A stretch of 64,000 nt of DNA. Source: Rusavskia elegans (taxonomy: Eukaryota; Ascomycota; Lecanoromycetes; Teloschistales; Teloschistaceae). A model generated the notes under the pieces. It searched no databases and was not told the DNA's origin. It saw only the letters and a list, made by a program, of their open reading frames with translations. The stretch lies in NCBI GenBank assembly GCA_011316305.1, contig SAUG01000029.1, positions 248,001 to 312,000 on the forward strand, read 5' to 3'. Shown piece after piece: positions 33,225-43,386 of this stretch; within the stretch, counting starts at the first letter, position 1, and each line of letters starts with the position of its first letter. A program made the translations under genes and the position numbers.

Positions 33225-33828
33225 CACGCTGGGGCTTTGCACCTTGATGTCGACCCAGCAGCGCTTATCAGTAGTTTTGGCAATCCTTTTGACATTCGAA
33301 CATGTCGAAGATCTTCACATCGACGTGAATTATATGTCCTGCGGGTGATAATGTCGTCTTTCTTAAACAGACTTTCCCAGATGTCGGGAATAATTGACTG
33401 GCTCGACAGAGCAAGTTTGAGATGGAAAGTACCCAAAGCCAAACTTCCTGATGAAGTACACACCGCGATCGATGGTATTAGTCTTGATGAAGCGCACACG
33501 GTATCTTGCCTTTGGTTATTGACAGTCTCGGCAGTCTCCCACGCGAGGCCCTGGATATCTCGGATGTGATGATCGATCTAGGTTCGGCACGAGCCGGTGA
33601 TGGATACAACGCTAGAATTAGTCTGTATTGAACTGTTCGATTGCACCGTGATCCGACTTCCCTCAATCTCACACCTGCTACAACACCACTTCCTTCTTCC
33701 GTTGGGTTGCTCAATCACAGGGTCATCTATGGTTCAATCCTTGTCTAATCCTTAGTCCCGGTTCCGATTGAATGCCTACATAGCCCTGCAAGCCAGCTTG
33801 GACATCCTACAATCCCTCCCGCTCTATA
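33225..33828. other. divergent promoter region
   Basis: 604 bp between the minus-strand Cys-rich protein and the complex I gene. An antisense frame across 32946-33569 on the plus strand exists but has no family features. Confidence 0.4.
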
Positions 33829-34301
33829 ATGCCTACCCCAGAGTCCGAGGCCTTCTTGGCCAAGAAACCTACTGTCCCCCCAACATTCGACGGCGTTGAT
33901 TACAACGACACGCCTCGATTGAAAGCAGCGCAGGACTCGATCATCAAAGAACAATGGGTGAAGAGCATGATGAACCGTTTGATCCGCCAGGAATTGCAGA
34001 AATGCTACTATCGGGAAGGAGTCAACCATCTAGAGAAATGCGGGAAGCTACGAGGTAGATGCACTCTATCCTCCCATTTTATATTCAGCGGCTGATTGAC
34101 TGCTATGCAGAGCGCTATTTCGAGACCTTGCCAGATGCCAAGGTCAAAGGTTATCTCTTCCAGCAGCAGAACTACATACCAGGCAAAGATGACCCCATGG
34201 GACAAGACCAGGTTTCAGCAGGCTTGGATCGGCAAGCAGATGGTGTCATGGCAACAGTGCCGGAAACGATTGCAAAAGAGAAGGGGGATGATCGGCTATA
34301 G
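33829..34301 (+). CDS. NADH:ubiquinone oxidoreductase subunit, NDUFB10-like (fungal 12 kDa)
   Basis: Exons 33829-34054 and 34111-34301 (56-nt intron) give 138 aa. The N-terminus MPTPESEAFLAKKPTVPPTF then DGVDYNDTPRLKAAQDSII is typical of the fungal subunit. It continues EQWVKSMMNRLIRQELQKCY, YREGVNHLEKCGKLRERY, the last part rebuilt across the intron. The two Cys (KCYYREG and EKCGKL) fit the CHCH-like cysteines of this family. It is an accessory subunit of the membrane arm of complex I at the mitochondrial inner membrane. The C-terminus (VPETIAKEKGDDRL) is variable. It is convergent with palC, with only 126 bp between stops. Confidence 0.9.
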
Positions 34302-34427
34302 TCCCAATACACCACAAGGCTAACCAATGTGTTCCGGCGTTCCGACAGTGTACGAGTACTGTGCAGGATCCCGGTAAAGGGTTGCTGTCCCTGTCAGGGC
34401 ATGGTCATCATGGCTTGGATCCGTGTG

Positions 34428-36009
34428 TCAATAATACTCGTTGGCTGCAGAACCACTGGCAACCCTACTGGGAAAGGTCCCGGGAAGGCCGTCTACGTGC
34501 GCTTCATCCTCGCTACTATCGTCGTCACCGGCGAGCGCCCTCGCATCGTCTGCATCTGGTGGCGCCCGCATTCTCTCCAGTACATCGGTATCAAGCTCCA
34601 GGGCTACATACGTTGTCGATGAATGGATCTCTCTTCCCGACGGCATACTAGCCAGCAGCGGTTCGAATGGAGGTATGAGTTGTGTATTGATCTGGCTCAA
34701 CGTCTCAGCTACGACATCTGGATGTCGAGTGGATGGAAATCATTCTCACCGTGTCATTCATCTTCATCCATTTCTTCTCCAGCATCTCTACCACTCTCCC
34801 CTCCTCTATCCTGCCAGCATCAGTACCCCACTGCCCACCCTTCTCAATTTTCCTATCTTCTCTCTTCTCCTCGAAGCCTTTCTTCACTTTTCCCCATCCT
34901 TTCGCCCATCCTTTCCCATCTTGACTCCCCACTGTACCAAACTCCAACTCTCTCTTCGCTCCTCTTAACCACGCAATTGCCGTCCCAGTCTCTCCACCAA
35001 GCTCCTCGTCGATGCCAAAGAAGCGACCCGCCTTGGCTCTGGCCGTTCTTCTCAAATTCCTGGAATAATTGATAATCTCTTCATCCACTTTCAATGTGTT
35101 CCCTCCCAGATGAGAGGGCGAGAGAAGAGCCTCCGCCCTCCCAGCATGGTCCTCGGCAGCGATGCACAGCCTCGCGAATAAGTGGGCCCTTACCTTCGGT
35201 ATCTCGGGCGCCTTGACCATCCACTCCTTATCATTTTGATCGCGTGTTTGCATCACAACGGCAGGGTAGGGATCATCCTTCAGTACAGCCAGTAGCGTGG
35301 CTTCTGCCATTGCAAGTTCGGCTAGGCCGTTCTGTACCCCTGAGGAGAGTTCTGGAGGCTGCATTTCTCTCCCTTCGCCTCCGGCCCCAGTAGGCGACAT
35401 ACTCGCACACAAATTAGAGAGATAAATGTGCACCCCATTCGCAGTCAACAAACCCCTCATCGCTCCCGCGACAGCCTTCGTTCTAGCGTCCGGCTCAGGA
35501 AAGGCCTTGCCAGTTGTGATGATTCCCCGCAACTGCTCCCTAGCTATCAACCTATGGAGAGTCGCCAGTGTCGTCAATACCATCACAACCTCTGCATCTA
35601 CGCCCTTCAACTTCACTCTCCCCTTCTTCCCCTTTCCGCCCTTCTTCGGCCAGGTCACAGGATTTGTGGCTGCGAGAATAGATTTCCATTCACACTCCAC
35701 TTCTTGCTTTAGTACGACGTCGACTTCTTCGCCACTTACCGGGTTGCCATCAAGGCCGGAAGAGAGCGCGAAGAGGTAGGGGATGTAGTTGTTGAGAGCG
35801 GAGACGATTGCAGTGAAATAAGAAGCTTGTTGAGCGTTGGGGGCATGGGCATAGGCTTTCAGTGCGGAGCGGAGGATGGCTTGCTGAGTTTGTGTTGTGA
35901 GGGGTAGTGAAGGGTGGGATGGTGATGTGAGGTGAGAGGGGTAGGCGAGAGGGGAGGTGGTGGGGACGGGGAGAGAGAGTATCATGTCTTTAGCAGTGAG
36001 AATTATCAT
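34428..36009 (-). CDS. palC: pH-response regulator PalC (BRO1 domain)
   Basis: Exons 34750-36009 and 34428-34691 on the minus strand, 58-nt intron, 507 aa. The BRO1-domain region starts SLPVPTTSPLAYPSHL and contains HPSLPLTTQTQQAILRSALK, then NNYIPYLFALSSGLDGNPVS, GEEVDVVLKQEVECEWKSIL, EPDARTKAVAGAMRGLLTANG and RAHLFARLCIAAEDHAGRAE. The junction MNDT|INTQLIPPFEPLLASM followed by PSGREIH matches the C-terminal PalC block. PalC links the ambient-pH receptor complex (PalH/PalF) to ESCRT-III at the plasma membrane so that PacC can be processed. A start eight codons later (35985) is equally plausible and gives a more typical N-terminus. The final 40 residues are acidic and low in complexity. Confidence 0.9.
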
Positions 36010-36720
36010 GAAACGATGGGCGGAGGAAGTAGTCGCGAGTAGTCGTCCTGCTCACACCAGGCCTAGAGGCCAGCAAATCTTTCGGAGGTTTGGGGTGGGG
36101 TGAGCGGGGCGGAGCGGGGCAGTCTTGGCATCAAGACGGGGGTTCAAAGTAGAGGAATCTGCGGAAGACTTGGAGCCTATTCATTCCTCAAAGAGCGGGG
36201 CAGGGTAAGATCTGGAACTATTTGATATGTTGATTGGGTTCAAGGTCATGAGTAGATGCAAAGCCCACGTGTCTTCCTTCAATGTCTAATTCCATCTTCA
36301 ATTCGAAAGCTGTGTCAGTACACCGCTCCTGTCGATGGACCCTCAAGCGACAGGACCAAAAGTCGCTTGGAGGTGCTACACCGACAAATCCCGTGAGGCT
36401 TTCGCTGGGATCAAGGGCCAGAGAAGCTCCTACTATACCATCGTTCCCGTTAAGGCTGATTATTATGACCGAAAAAAGGAAACAGTATGTAGCATTGCAT
36501 TCGCGGGTGAATCGTTGTCAGCTGCATACTGCGGGAATATTAGAATAGAGGCGATTGGCGTCGGAGGTAGGGAAAACACACACTTACCCAAGATCTTCTA
36601 TATCCGCATCCCGTGGGGAGTGGATTAAGCATATAAGTCGTCCGACATGGTTCCGCGTGGGGAAATGATTGTGAACATTTCGAATTATCTCCAGCATCGA
36701 TCAATAGCAGACGACATTTC
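36010..36720. other. divergent spacer, no convincing gene
   Basis: Contains two overlapping plus-strand frames of about 90 codons (36282-36548, 36335-36628) with no recognisable family. There is a G-rich GGGGCGGAGC-type tract near 36105-36120. Confidence 0.4.
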
Positions 36721-37281
36721 ATGATGAGTCCCTGCATATTGTTTCTAGCCTTTGCCATCGGTATTTGCGCAAGCCCTTTGTCGGTGCCCATCGGAACCCA
36801 TCCTTGGCTTGGAAGCAATGCCCTCACACAGAACCTGCGCAACTTGACAGCTCTGAGTGCACAACAGTGCTTCGACCAACGCCAGCCGCACGACATCCAA
36901 TTGAAACCGATACGCTACCCTGACTGCATAAAAGCGGCAGAGAAAGCGACGTTTGGTGGCAAAGCTGGAGCGCCGATGCATTTCAGTAGGGATCCTCACA
37001 GTGGTATGCAATTACCAGAATGGTGGGCGCACGGTACCTGCGTCGTGCGGATCGACATGAAACAACAGGAAGATCAGGACACCTTTCCACTGTTTGCCGT
37101 GGCGAACGCGGGGTCTTTGATTGCTCAAAAGTGCTCCGATTTCACTCCAAGCTCGCCAGGCCTCGGCGGTCTTGCTATAGTCGGACCGAAGAAAGTTGTG
37201 GTGATCATTGTGTATGGGCGTACACCACCTCCTGGGCCAAGACCACGTCCGACCCTTGGGGCAGTAGCGAACGCGGTATGA
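36721..37281 (+). CDS. small secreted protein
   Basis: Single exon, 186 aa. MMSPCILFLAFAIGICASPL is a signal peptide with a likely cleavage after Ala-Ser, so the mature protein is about 165 aa with four Cys. The layout (QQCFDQRQ, DCIKAAEK, LPEWWAHGTCVVRIDM, IAQKCSDF, then LGGLAIVGPKKVVVIIVYGR) matches a common fungal secreted family with evenly spaced Cys and a GGxxxIGPxxxVxVxVxG ending. Function is unknown in that family. Effector status cannot be inferred. No intron is needed. It is downstream of, and divergent from, palC. A second Met at 36724 is an equal start. Confidence 0.7.
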   Translation: MMSPCILFLAFAIGICASPLSVPIGTHPWLGSNALTQNLRNLTALSAQQCFDQRQPHDIQLKPIRYPDCIKAAEKATFGGKAGAPMHFSRDPHSGMQLPEWWAHGTCVVRIDMKQQEDQDTFPLFAVANAGSLIAQKCSDFTPSSPGLGGLAIVGPKKVVVIIVYGRTPPPGPRPRPTLGAVANAV

Positions 37282-37508
37282 TACTCTGACTGCCTGGTTG
37301 CAGATCAGTATAACGGTACCTAGATCAGAAGACTGGTAGCATTCGATCTGGATTGGCTGAGGAGAAAGAGGTTCAGCATGGCGAGTTTGGAATGGTACCG
37401 GTGTAAGATATGCAATGGTATCATTTGTTTGGGGGTTCCCGGAGAATCTTTTGCTTTGATGCTCAATGTTATGGCCATATTCCAGACCTCGAGGAGTAAA
37501 TGCGCTCT

Positions 37509-38212
37509 TCAGATCGGGGTCAATGGGCTCCCTGTGCTACTAGTGGGGGCTGAACTAGGCTCTCGAGAAGGCGGTGTATTCTCTTTCATGGAGGTCTTTC
37601 TCAATCTTGTGCCCCAATCTTGCAGAAGCTCAACCGGGCCCCCTTCAATCCGAACGGGCTTCTCTTCCGTAGTCGTTCCCAGAACAGTGCCCTGGAATCT
37701 GGAACTTTCCCCGGTCTTGTTGTGCTTCCTCTTCAACGCTGCAAGCCGCAACTTAGCGCGGTCTTAGATGGGGAATATACGGAGTTCGTACCAGTTAGGA
37801 AGTCTTCCCTCCCAGTAGGTTCATCGATGCCGGGCAACGGTACCTCGTTCTCGATCAAACCAGCAACTCTCCGTATCTCTCGGTGCTCCTCTCCCACCAT
37901 CCACTTGACGAAATTGTCGACCCCTCTCATATCTTCCTCGCCCATCAGATCCTCTTCCATAGCAGACTTCTGAGGCCACAGTGCTCCTACGTCCTGCAAC
38001 GCCATGCGCACATCGGTCACAGTCAGAGTGAGATCGTTGTGGTTTTCCTGAGCATGAGCTACCGAATTACTTGCCAGTAGGGACAAGTAGCGAGCAGTGA
38101 GATCGACAAGGGTATCTAGAACAGCAGGCTTGGTTGCGTGAAAGCCAGCAGCGCGTAAGATGTGGAGGACTGGTGGGCGTAAAAGTGAGGTATAGATAGC
38201 GTTTGACGACAT
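37509..38212 (-). CDS. histone-fold TFIID-type subunit (bromodomain-associated fold; TAF3/TAF8-like)
   Basis: Exons 37792-38212 and 37509-37738, 53-nt intron, 216 aa. The N-terminal histone fold reads LLRPPVLHILRAAGFHATK then PAVLDTLVDLTARYLSLLA, DLTLTVTDVRMALQDVGAL: the bromodomain-associated (BTP) pattern of TAF3, TAF8 and Spt7. After a Glu/Asp-rich linker, the spliced junction gives DFLTALKRKHNKTGESSRFQ, then GTVLG, which is also typical of the fungal family member. It should pair with a TAF10-like partner within TFIID. I started at ATG 38212, since the 22 upstream in-frame codons look like leader. Whether it is TAF3 or TAF8 needs a proper alignment. Its ATG is 331 bp from the ATG of TAF7. 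Confidence 0.82.
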
Positions 38213-38543
38213 GGTCGTTGGTGCGTCAGTGGGACAGGCAGAATGAAAGCGCTTTACTACCGGCCATGGTAGCCTCAACTCATAACTCAGCTCGATAGAA
38301 ATGATATGAAGAACTGAAGCATTGCGTTGTCAAGCTCTGAACATCATGATTCTTTGGAGATTCCGACTGAACTGTCGGCCTTTTATAACAAAAGCCCACT
38401 ACTCTAGCGTCCCATCGAAAATTACGGACCAACGATTGTGACGCGCAGGTGTGCAAGTTCACTTCTGCGGTGCCTTGAGGAGGGCAATCACATCCTTTTC
38501 AACCTCAACCTCAAGCATTCGTACTCTTCACGAGTCATTGGCG
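38213..38543. promoter_or_regulatory. 331-bp bidirectional promoter between two TFIID subunit genes
   Basis: The only spacer between the histone-fold gene (minus) and TAF7 (plus). No clear TATA box at a standard position. Both leaders must overlap this region. Confidence 0.5.
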
Positions 38544-40199
38544 ATGCCTTTCAAGCTGAGTGTGAAGCCTCCAGCACTCCCAAACCAACCCTCACCTGAA
38601 GCACCCCCATCCGCAACCGCCCCGAAACGCAAGCTTACCATCAAATTCGGGAGTGCTTTGCAAGAGCATCCTCCTTCCACAGAACTCTCCTCACCCGCTC
38701 CGCCGCCCGCGAAGTCCAAAGCTCCACGTAAACCTAAAGCCGACAAACCTGCCCGCACCCCGAAACCTACTCCTAAGAAACGTGCTTTCGATGCCTCTAC
38801 AATTGCAGCTGGGGCCGACGATGGACCGGAGACGAATGGTCTGGGAAACGTCAAACGGTTGAAGCTCAGTATAGGAGGGCAAGCGAAACCGCCGCCAGAG
38901 ATATTGAAAGAGGACACTTCGAAAATCAAATACATACGGACCAAATTCAAAGGCAAAATCCCCGACCGGCCTATAGGAGTGGGCTACGACAGCGGTTCAT
39001 CCGACGTGGAAAATGACCCTGCGCTCGAGGAAGAATTCATTCTCCGCATGGAGCCTGGCGAAGATTGCGACTATCTTCGGTGGGCAATAGCAGAACGCAA
39101 GTGGGGCCCAGCAAACGAAGGCGGCGTAGACGTACGGATGCAATTTTTGATGCAAGACGGTCGTAGGGCCCTACTCTCAATCCGAAAAAATCTCTACGCC
39201 GCCTGTTTCGTGGACCTCCCATGCGTTATCGAAGGGATGAAATCCTGGGACAGGAAGAGCTGGTTCAAAACGGCCGACATCTGCCAAATGCTTCTTGTCC
39301 TTGGCCCCATTAAGAACGAGTCCGAAGCTTTGAGCTTCCCGCTTCCTAAAGAAATCGATCCCCAAACCTGGCAGTATGCCCACGGGCTCACACCGCCTAT
39401 GCGCTTTGCCCGCAAACGCCGCTTCCGCAAACGCATCAGCAATCGGACCATCGAAGCCGTTGAGGAAGAAGTCGAGCGTCTCCTAGCCCTTGACGCAGAA
39501 TGCAAGGCAGCCAACGGCATCGTCTATCATGAAGTTGTCGATCCCGACCGCCTTACTCAAGACCAACAAGACCAAGACGCTCGGGACCAAGCACAAGATA
39601 GGGAAGAATATGGAGACGATGATGCCGAAGGCGATGAAGATGAAGACGACGAAGACGACGAAGACGAAGACATCGAAAACAATTTCGAGCCCATCGAAGA
39701 AGATGAAGGACCGGAGGACGACGATGATGATGCCGCCCTCGAGGCCGCCATGGCCAAAGCAATGGAGGAAGACGACGAGGATGCCGCAACACCCGAAGCA
39801 ACAAGTAACATTCCAATCCAAACCATCCCGCCGGCAGCAACATCTGATTCCGCTGTCACGCTATTACAGCCCCTGATCTCCTCCCCCGAAACCCAATCTG
39901 CCACCACCCCGGCTGCAGCAGCTGACACTCCTGCCGTTGACAGTGGTGACGATGCCTTTTCCTCGGATGAAGACGCCGAAGAACTCGACGAAGCAGAAAT
40001 CGAGAAGCAACAAGAGCGCGAACGGCAATGGGCGGAGGTTAACGATCTAAAGACCACAATAGCAAATCAAGAAGCCAAGGCCAAGGCGCAGCCGAATGCG
40101 ATCCTGAAGAGTAAGATTCTAAGTGGTGTGAAGACGCTAAGGAGGGATTTGGAGGTTAAATTGGTGGCATTGGGGGTTGAGGACGGGGAGGATGAATAA
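38544..40199 (+). CDS. taf7: TFIID subunit TAF7 (TAFII55)
   Basis: Single exon. From ATG 38544 (GGCGATGCC) the protein is 551 aa; an in-frame ATG at 38451 would add 31 residues with no conservation. A Pro/Lys-rich leader precedes KYIRTKFKGKIPDRPIGVGY, and the TAFII55 N domain spans about residues 160-260: EEEFILRMEPGEDCDYLRWA, VDVRMQFLMQDGRRALLSIR, NLYAACFVDLPCVIEGMKSW, KTADICQMLLV. HGLTPPMRFARKRRFRK follows, also family-typical. A long Asp/Glu run (about 375-420) and a Ser/Thr/Ala-rich stretch lead to a C-terminal coiled coil. TAF7 binds TAF1 within TFIID in the nucleus. A 17-18 nt poly-A run lies just past the stop, at 40213-40230. Confidence 0.9.
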   Translation: MPFKLSVKPPALPNQPSPEAPPSATAPKRKLTIKFGSALQEHPPSTELSSPAPPPAKSKAPRKPKADKPARTPKPTPKKRAFDASTIAAGADDGPETNGLGNVKRLKLSIGGQAKPPPEILKEDTSKIKYIRTKFKGKIPDRPIGVGYDSGSSDVENDPALEEEFILRMEPGEDCDYLRWAIAERKWGPANEGGVDVRMQFLMQDGRRALLSIRKNLYAACFVDLPCVIEGMKSWDRKSWFKTADICQMLLVLGPIKNESEALSFPLPKEIDPQTWQYAHGLTPPMRFARKRRFRKRISNRTIEAVEEEVERLLALDAECKAANGIVYHEVVDPDRLTQDQQDQDARDQAQDREEYGDDDAEGDEDEDDEDDEDEDIENNFEPIEEDEGPEDDDDDAALEAAMAKAMEEDDEDAATPEATSNIPIQTIPPAATSDSAVTLLQPLISSPETQSATTPAAAADTPAVDSGDDAFSSDEDAEELDEAEIEKQQERERQWAEVNDLKTTIANQEAKAKAQPNAILKSKILSGVKTLRRDLEVKLVALGVEDGEDE

Positions 40200-41283
40200 G
40201 TGAGCGGATACAAAAAAAAAAAAAAAAAAACACATTATGATACCCACACCTATAGATGAGAATCTACAAGTCCCGCGATACGATCCGTTGCATTAGCATA
40301 TCAACATTTGTTTTCAAGTCGATTGTCACGTCTTTCCCTATAATTTCTCATGAATGCTTTGACTCAATCACTCAGACCCTGTCATAGCTTGCCCCTATCA
40401 TGTCAATGCGGGTAAGGTAAAGAGCATCATCACGATCTTACGCACGATCAAAGTCGTGAGTTAATCATCCCTGCAGGGTACCTCTTCTCCCTTCTTCCCT
40501 CTCGCCACATCCTTCCATTCCTCACTTCGTTTCTTCCTAAATCTTCCGGTCATCCATGTGTTCTTTCCTAATATCGAGGCCTTATTTTTTGTCAATTTGA
40601 TCTCACCAATCGCCAAAGGAAAGGCACAACGTTACGACTCTGCACGGTTAAAATTCTCATGACTCATGAATTTTCGAGTTAGTGAAAGGCCAATGAGCGA
40701 AGTCCGCATTCAAAGTGCAAGTATCTCTCTATCATCAGGCACGACGCAAATTCTGCCTAATCTCAAGGTTTGAAACTCGTCCATTTTCGTGAAGAAATTT
40801 TGGGATGTCTTTTAGGCTCTGAGATTGGCCAACAGAGATAATTTCGCGTATACATAGATAAAGCCGTGCAGGACCAAAGGAAGTCTGGGGTCTAGGCTTC
40901 GTATGAGCCGACGTCAAAGATGCAGCTTTCAGCTCTATGAACGAGTGGCACGAGTGCAATGGACTGATCCTTTGCATTGTGACACAAATCGAGATCTCGT
41001 AGGTCTCACCGATGTATCGTTATCGAATATAGTGAAACTGCTCACACGGCTAGTGGCAATTAACACTAGACTAAGACGTGAACGCGGGGAGAGGTTTCAT
41101 AGAAGTATCAGCTCATGTCCAACGCATCCGCCAACAGTAGGAATAGAAGCGAATCTCTGCGAACGTCCCACGGAATTGATCGCTAGTTCTTCAGATCCAG
41201 GGTGGTGTTTGCGACATTGTGAGTATTTGAGTATTAGCACCAAGCCAAATTGACTGTATCAGTGAACATAGCTGTCCGTTCAA
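40200..41283. other. intergenic, 1.1 kb
   Basis: Tail-to-tail spacer between TAF7 and the aminotransferase, with a poly-A tract near 40213. A 116-codon frame at 40903-41253 has no recognisable features. Confidence 0.45.
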
Positions 41284-43386
41284 TCAGCCGGGTTCCACAG
41301 AAATAAGGATCCTTGAGTTGCAATACCTTTTCACGATTTTCTCAATCGCGTCCAAACCTCTCTTTAGGTGTTCCATCTTCGGCCCATAACTCAATCGTAC
41401 AAAGTGATGGCAGGGGCTATCAAACAGATCTCGCCTCTTCGCTGGGTTAAGATCGAAGAAGATGCCGGGCACAACGATGGTCTTCTCCTCCAAACATTTC
41501 TGGAAGAAGTTCAATCCATCGTTAATCTCAGCTGGAAGTCCGCTGAGATCTAGCCAGATATAGAAGGTCGAATCGGGAACATGCTTGAATTCGAACCCGA
41601 TCTCCTCGAGTCGTCCAAGAACATAGTCGCGCTTCATCTTGAAGTGGGTTTGAAGAGCTTTCATCTCGTTCCGCACCTTCTCAGGTTCTAGCATCGGGAT
41701 GGCAGCTTCTTGGAATGGGACGTTGGTACCTCCGTCGAGGTACGATCCGCAGGAGCCAATCGCTTTGATGAACTCTTTGGGACCAAGGATCCAAGCTACG
41801 CGCCATCCAGGTAATCGGAAGCGTTTGGTCAGACCGTCGATGATGAGGACCTATAGTAAATTTCGGAGTCAGCAAGTCTGCTTAAGGAGATATCGTAGAG
41901 TTCTGAGAACATGTCTTAAGAGCTCAGATGGTTTTGGAGCCACGCTCGAGCCTTGGGATGATGTCTCATATGCTGACTTGGGATGGGTTGGGTAATAACA
42001 GCTCCGAAAATTGCCTTACATCGTCTTCGTCCACGTCCTGGATGTTGTCGGCGGCACTGACGGTGGTGCCATCACAGCCCGATGTGTAGTTGTAGCCTCC
42101 GTAAAATTCGTCCATTATAAGGGTAGCACGGTCCCGGCTGCAGTAGATTTCGGAGTCAGCATGCCTAACATTGGATCAATGCAACTGTCTCGGGAGTACA
42201 AATGAAATGAAGTATATATGAAGCCGGGTTATAGTAGTGCATCCGAGACCTCGAATGACAACGTTCGAAGTCTCGATGTCTAGCTTGCCAGGGATTACTC
42301 CAAAGTCAGGCGGGATTGGGGTAAAGCAGCTCCGATAACTACTGACCATATATCCTGGATTTGTGACTACTGTACATTAGTGGACAACCTCAAGTGGTGA
42401 CGGCCGAACTAACAAGTTGAGGGTTAGCTACAACTTGGCCGGTCGGGTTCCGAGGATTCGATGTCAGGATGACCGAAGTGCCTCGAGCGATCTCCTCGGC
42501 GATCTTGTCAGGGTGGATGTGATAGCCATCCTCCTCCGAGAGTGGGGAGGGGATAGCAGCGAACTTGAAGTTGTAGTCAGTGAAGGAGAACCGGTGACAA
42601 CATATAGAAGCTTTAGCTGTGGCAGTGAGTGCCAATAGATAGTCGAAAAGGTACTCCCGAGTTGAAAGGGAAAAGGGAGAGTAATAGTGAGAAGCAAGTA
42701 CAAGATAGTGGGCAGGGTGAGTATGCTAGGAGGAGCTTCAAGCGCAACCTACGTTGCGGAACAAAGACAGCATTTCATTGTAGGCCGTATAATCCGGGAT
42801 GAAGAAACCCAAATACGCATTATTCAAGACAGCAGCAATTCTAATCAGGCCAGCACGTCCACCGGGCACGACGGCTACATTCTCCCAGGTGTACTGGCTT
42901 TCTTTCCCCTTGCGATGATGGGCGTTGTACAAGGCAGCGATGGCCAGTCTGAGAGGTTTGATACCGGCCGTGGGACCGTACTCTCTCGAGTTCACGGAGA
43001 TGTCAATCGTCTTTGGGCGCTGAAAGCTGCCGGGAATCTAGAAATAATCAATCAACTTGCCGGACTATCAGACCAGTAAACTGAGCTATACCCCGTCATC
43101 TGCCTGGGGGGCTCCCTGGCCGAGATTGGCCCAGGAGGCGGGATCATCTTGAAAGCCATGCTCGTTGGCTCTCTCGGTGCACCACACCACACCTGTCGAG
43201 GCACGTGAGGGGTCCAAGCCAGCGTGTGGGCGGTGTCCCTCATGAGCACTTCTGAATTGGCGGTGGATCTTGGAGCTCGATTCGCTGATGTCGATCAATG
43301 AGGGAGGTTGGCAGTAGTGCAAGACTTTGAACGTACGCAGAGCTTGGAGCTTTGCTGGTGGAGAACTTGCGTCCGGCGAAACTCAT
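41284..43386 (-). CDS. PLP-dependent aminotransferase class I/II, 7 exons
   Basis: Minus-strand exons 43337-43386, 43092-43284, 42753-43037, 42414-42563, 42347-42366, 42020-42137 and 41284-41850 join in frame to 460 aa. Blocks: SREYGPTAGIKPLRLAIAAL, WENVAVVPGGRAGLIRIAAV, ILTSNPRNPTGQVV, DEFYGGYNYTSG, and IDGLTKRFRLPGWRVAWILG with the PLP lysine at K281. The C-terminal domain contains VPDSTFYIWLDLSGLP and FVRLSYGPKMEHLKRGLDAI. Exon 5 is only 20 nt, but without it IQDICRDRAT cannot be built. The fold is the aspartate-aminotransferase type I; the substrate cannot be read off. Introns are 52, 54, 189, 47, 209 and 169 nt, so three are far longer than elsewhere. The last two share sequence at both ends (see the intron entries). 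Confidence 0.9.
41851..42019 (-). repeat. introner-like intron copy B (169 nt)
   Basis: Intron 6 of the aminotransferase. On the coding strand it starts GTAAGGCAATTTTCGGAGCT and ends GCTGACTCCGAAATTTACTATAG. The TTTCGGAG near the 5' end and CTCCGAAA near the 3' end pair as an 8-bp stem, so the intron could fold into a closed structure. Confidence 0.65.
42138..42346 (-). repeat. introner-like intron copy A (209 nt)
   Basis: Intron 5 of the aminotransferase. On the coding strand it begins GTCAGTAGTTATCGGAGCTG and ends with GCTGACTCCGAAATCTACTGCAG (interrupted in the text for length only). Its ends match intron 6 at 19 nt near the acceptor and about 25 nt near the donor, while the middles differ. 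TCGGAG/CTCCGA gives a 6-bp stem. Confidence 0.65.

Noticed and set aside
32946..33569. 207-codon plus-strand frame opposite the Cys-rich exon
   Set aside because: It is antisense to a convincing two-CxxC exon, has no recognisable motif, and its composition looks like a shadow frame.
39483..40057. Overlapping minus-strand frames with long Ser or hydrophobic runs opposite TAF7
   Set aside because: They are the antisense image of the Asp/Glu-rich GAT/GAC/GAA repeats in TAF7.
40213..40230. Poly-A run as evidence of a retroposed gene copy (TAF7 is intronless)
   Set aside because: No target-site duplication is visible and TAF7 keeps its own divergent promoter partner; single-exon TAF7 may be normal.
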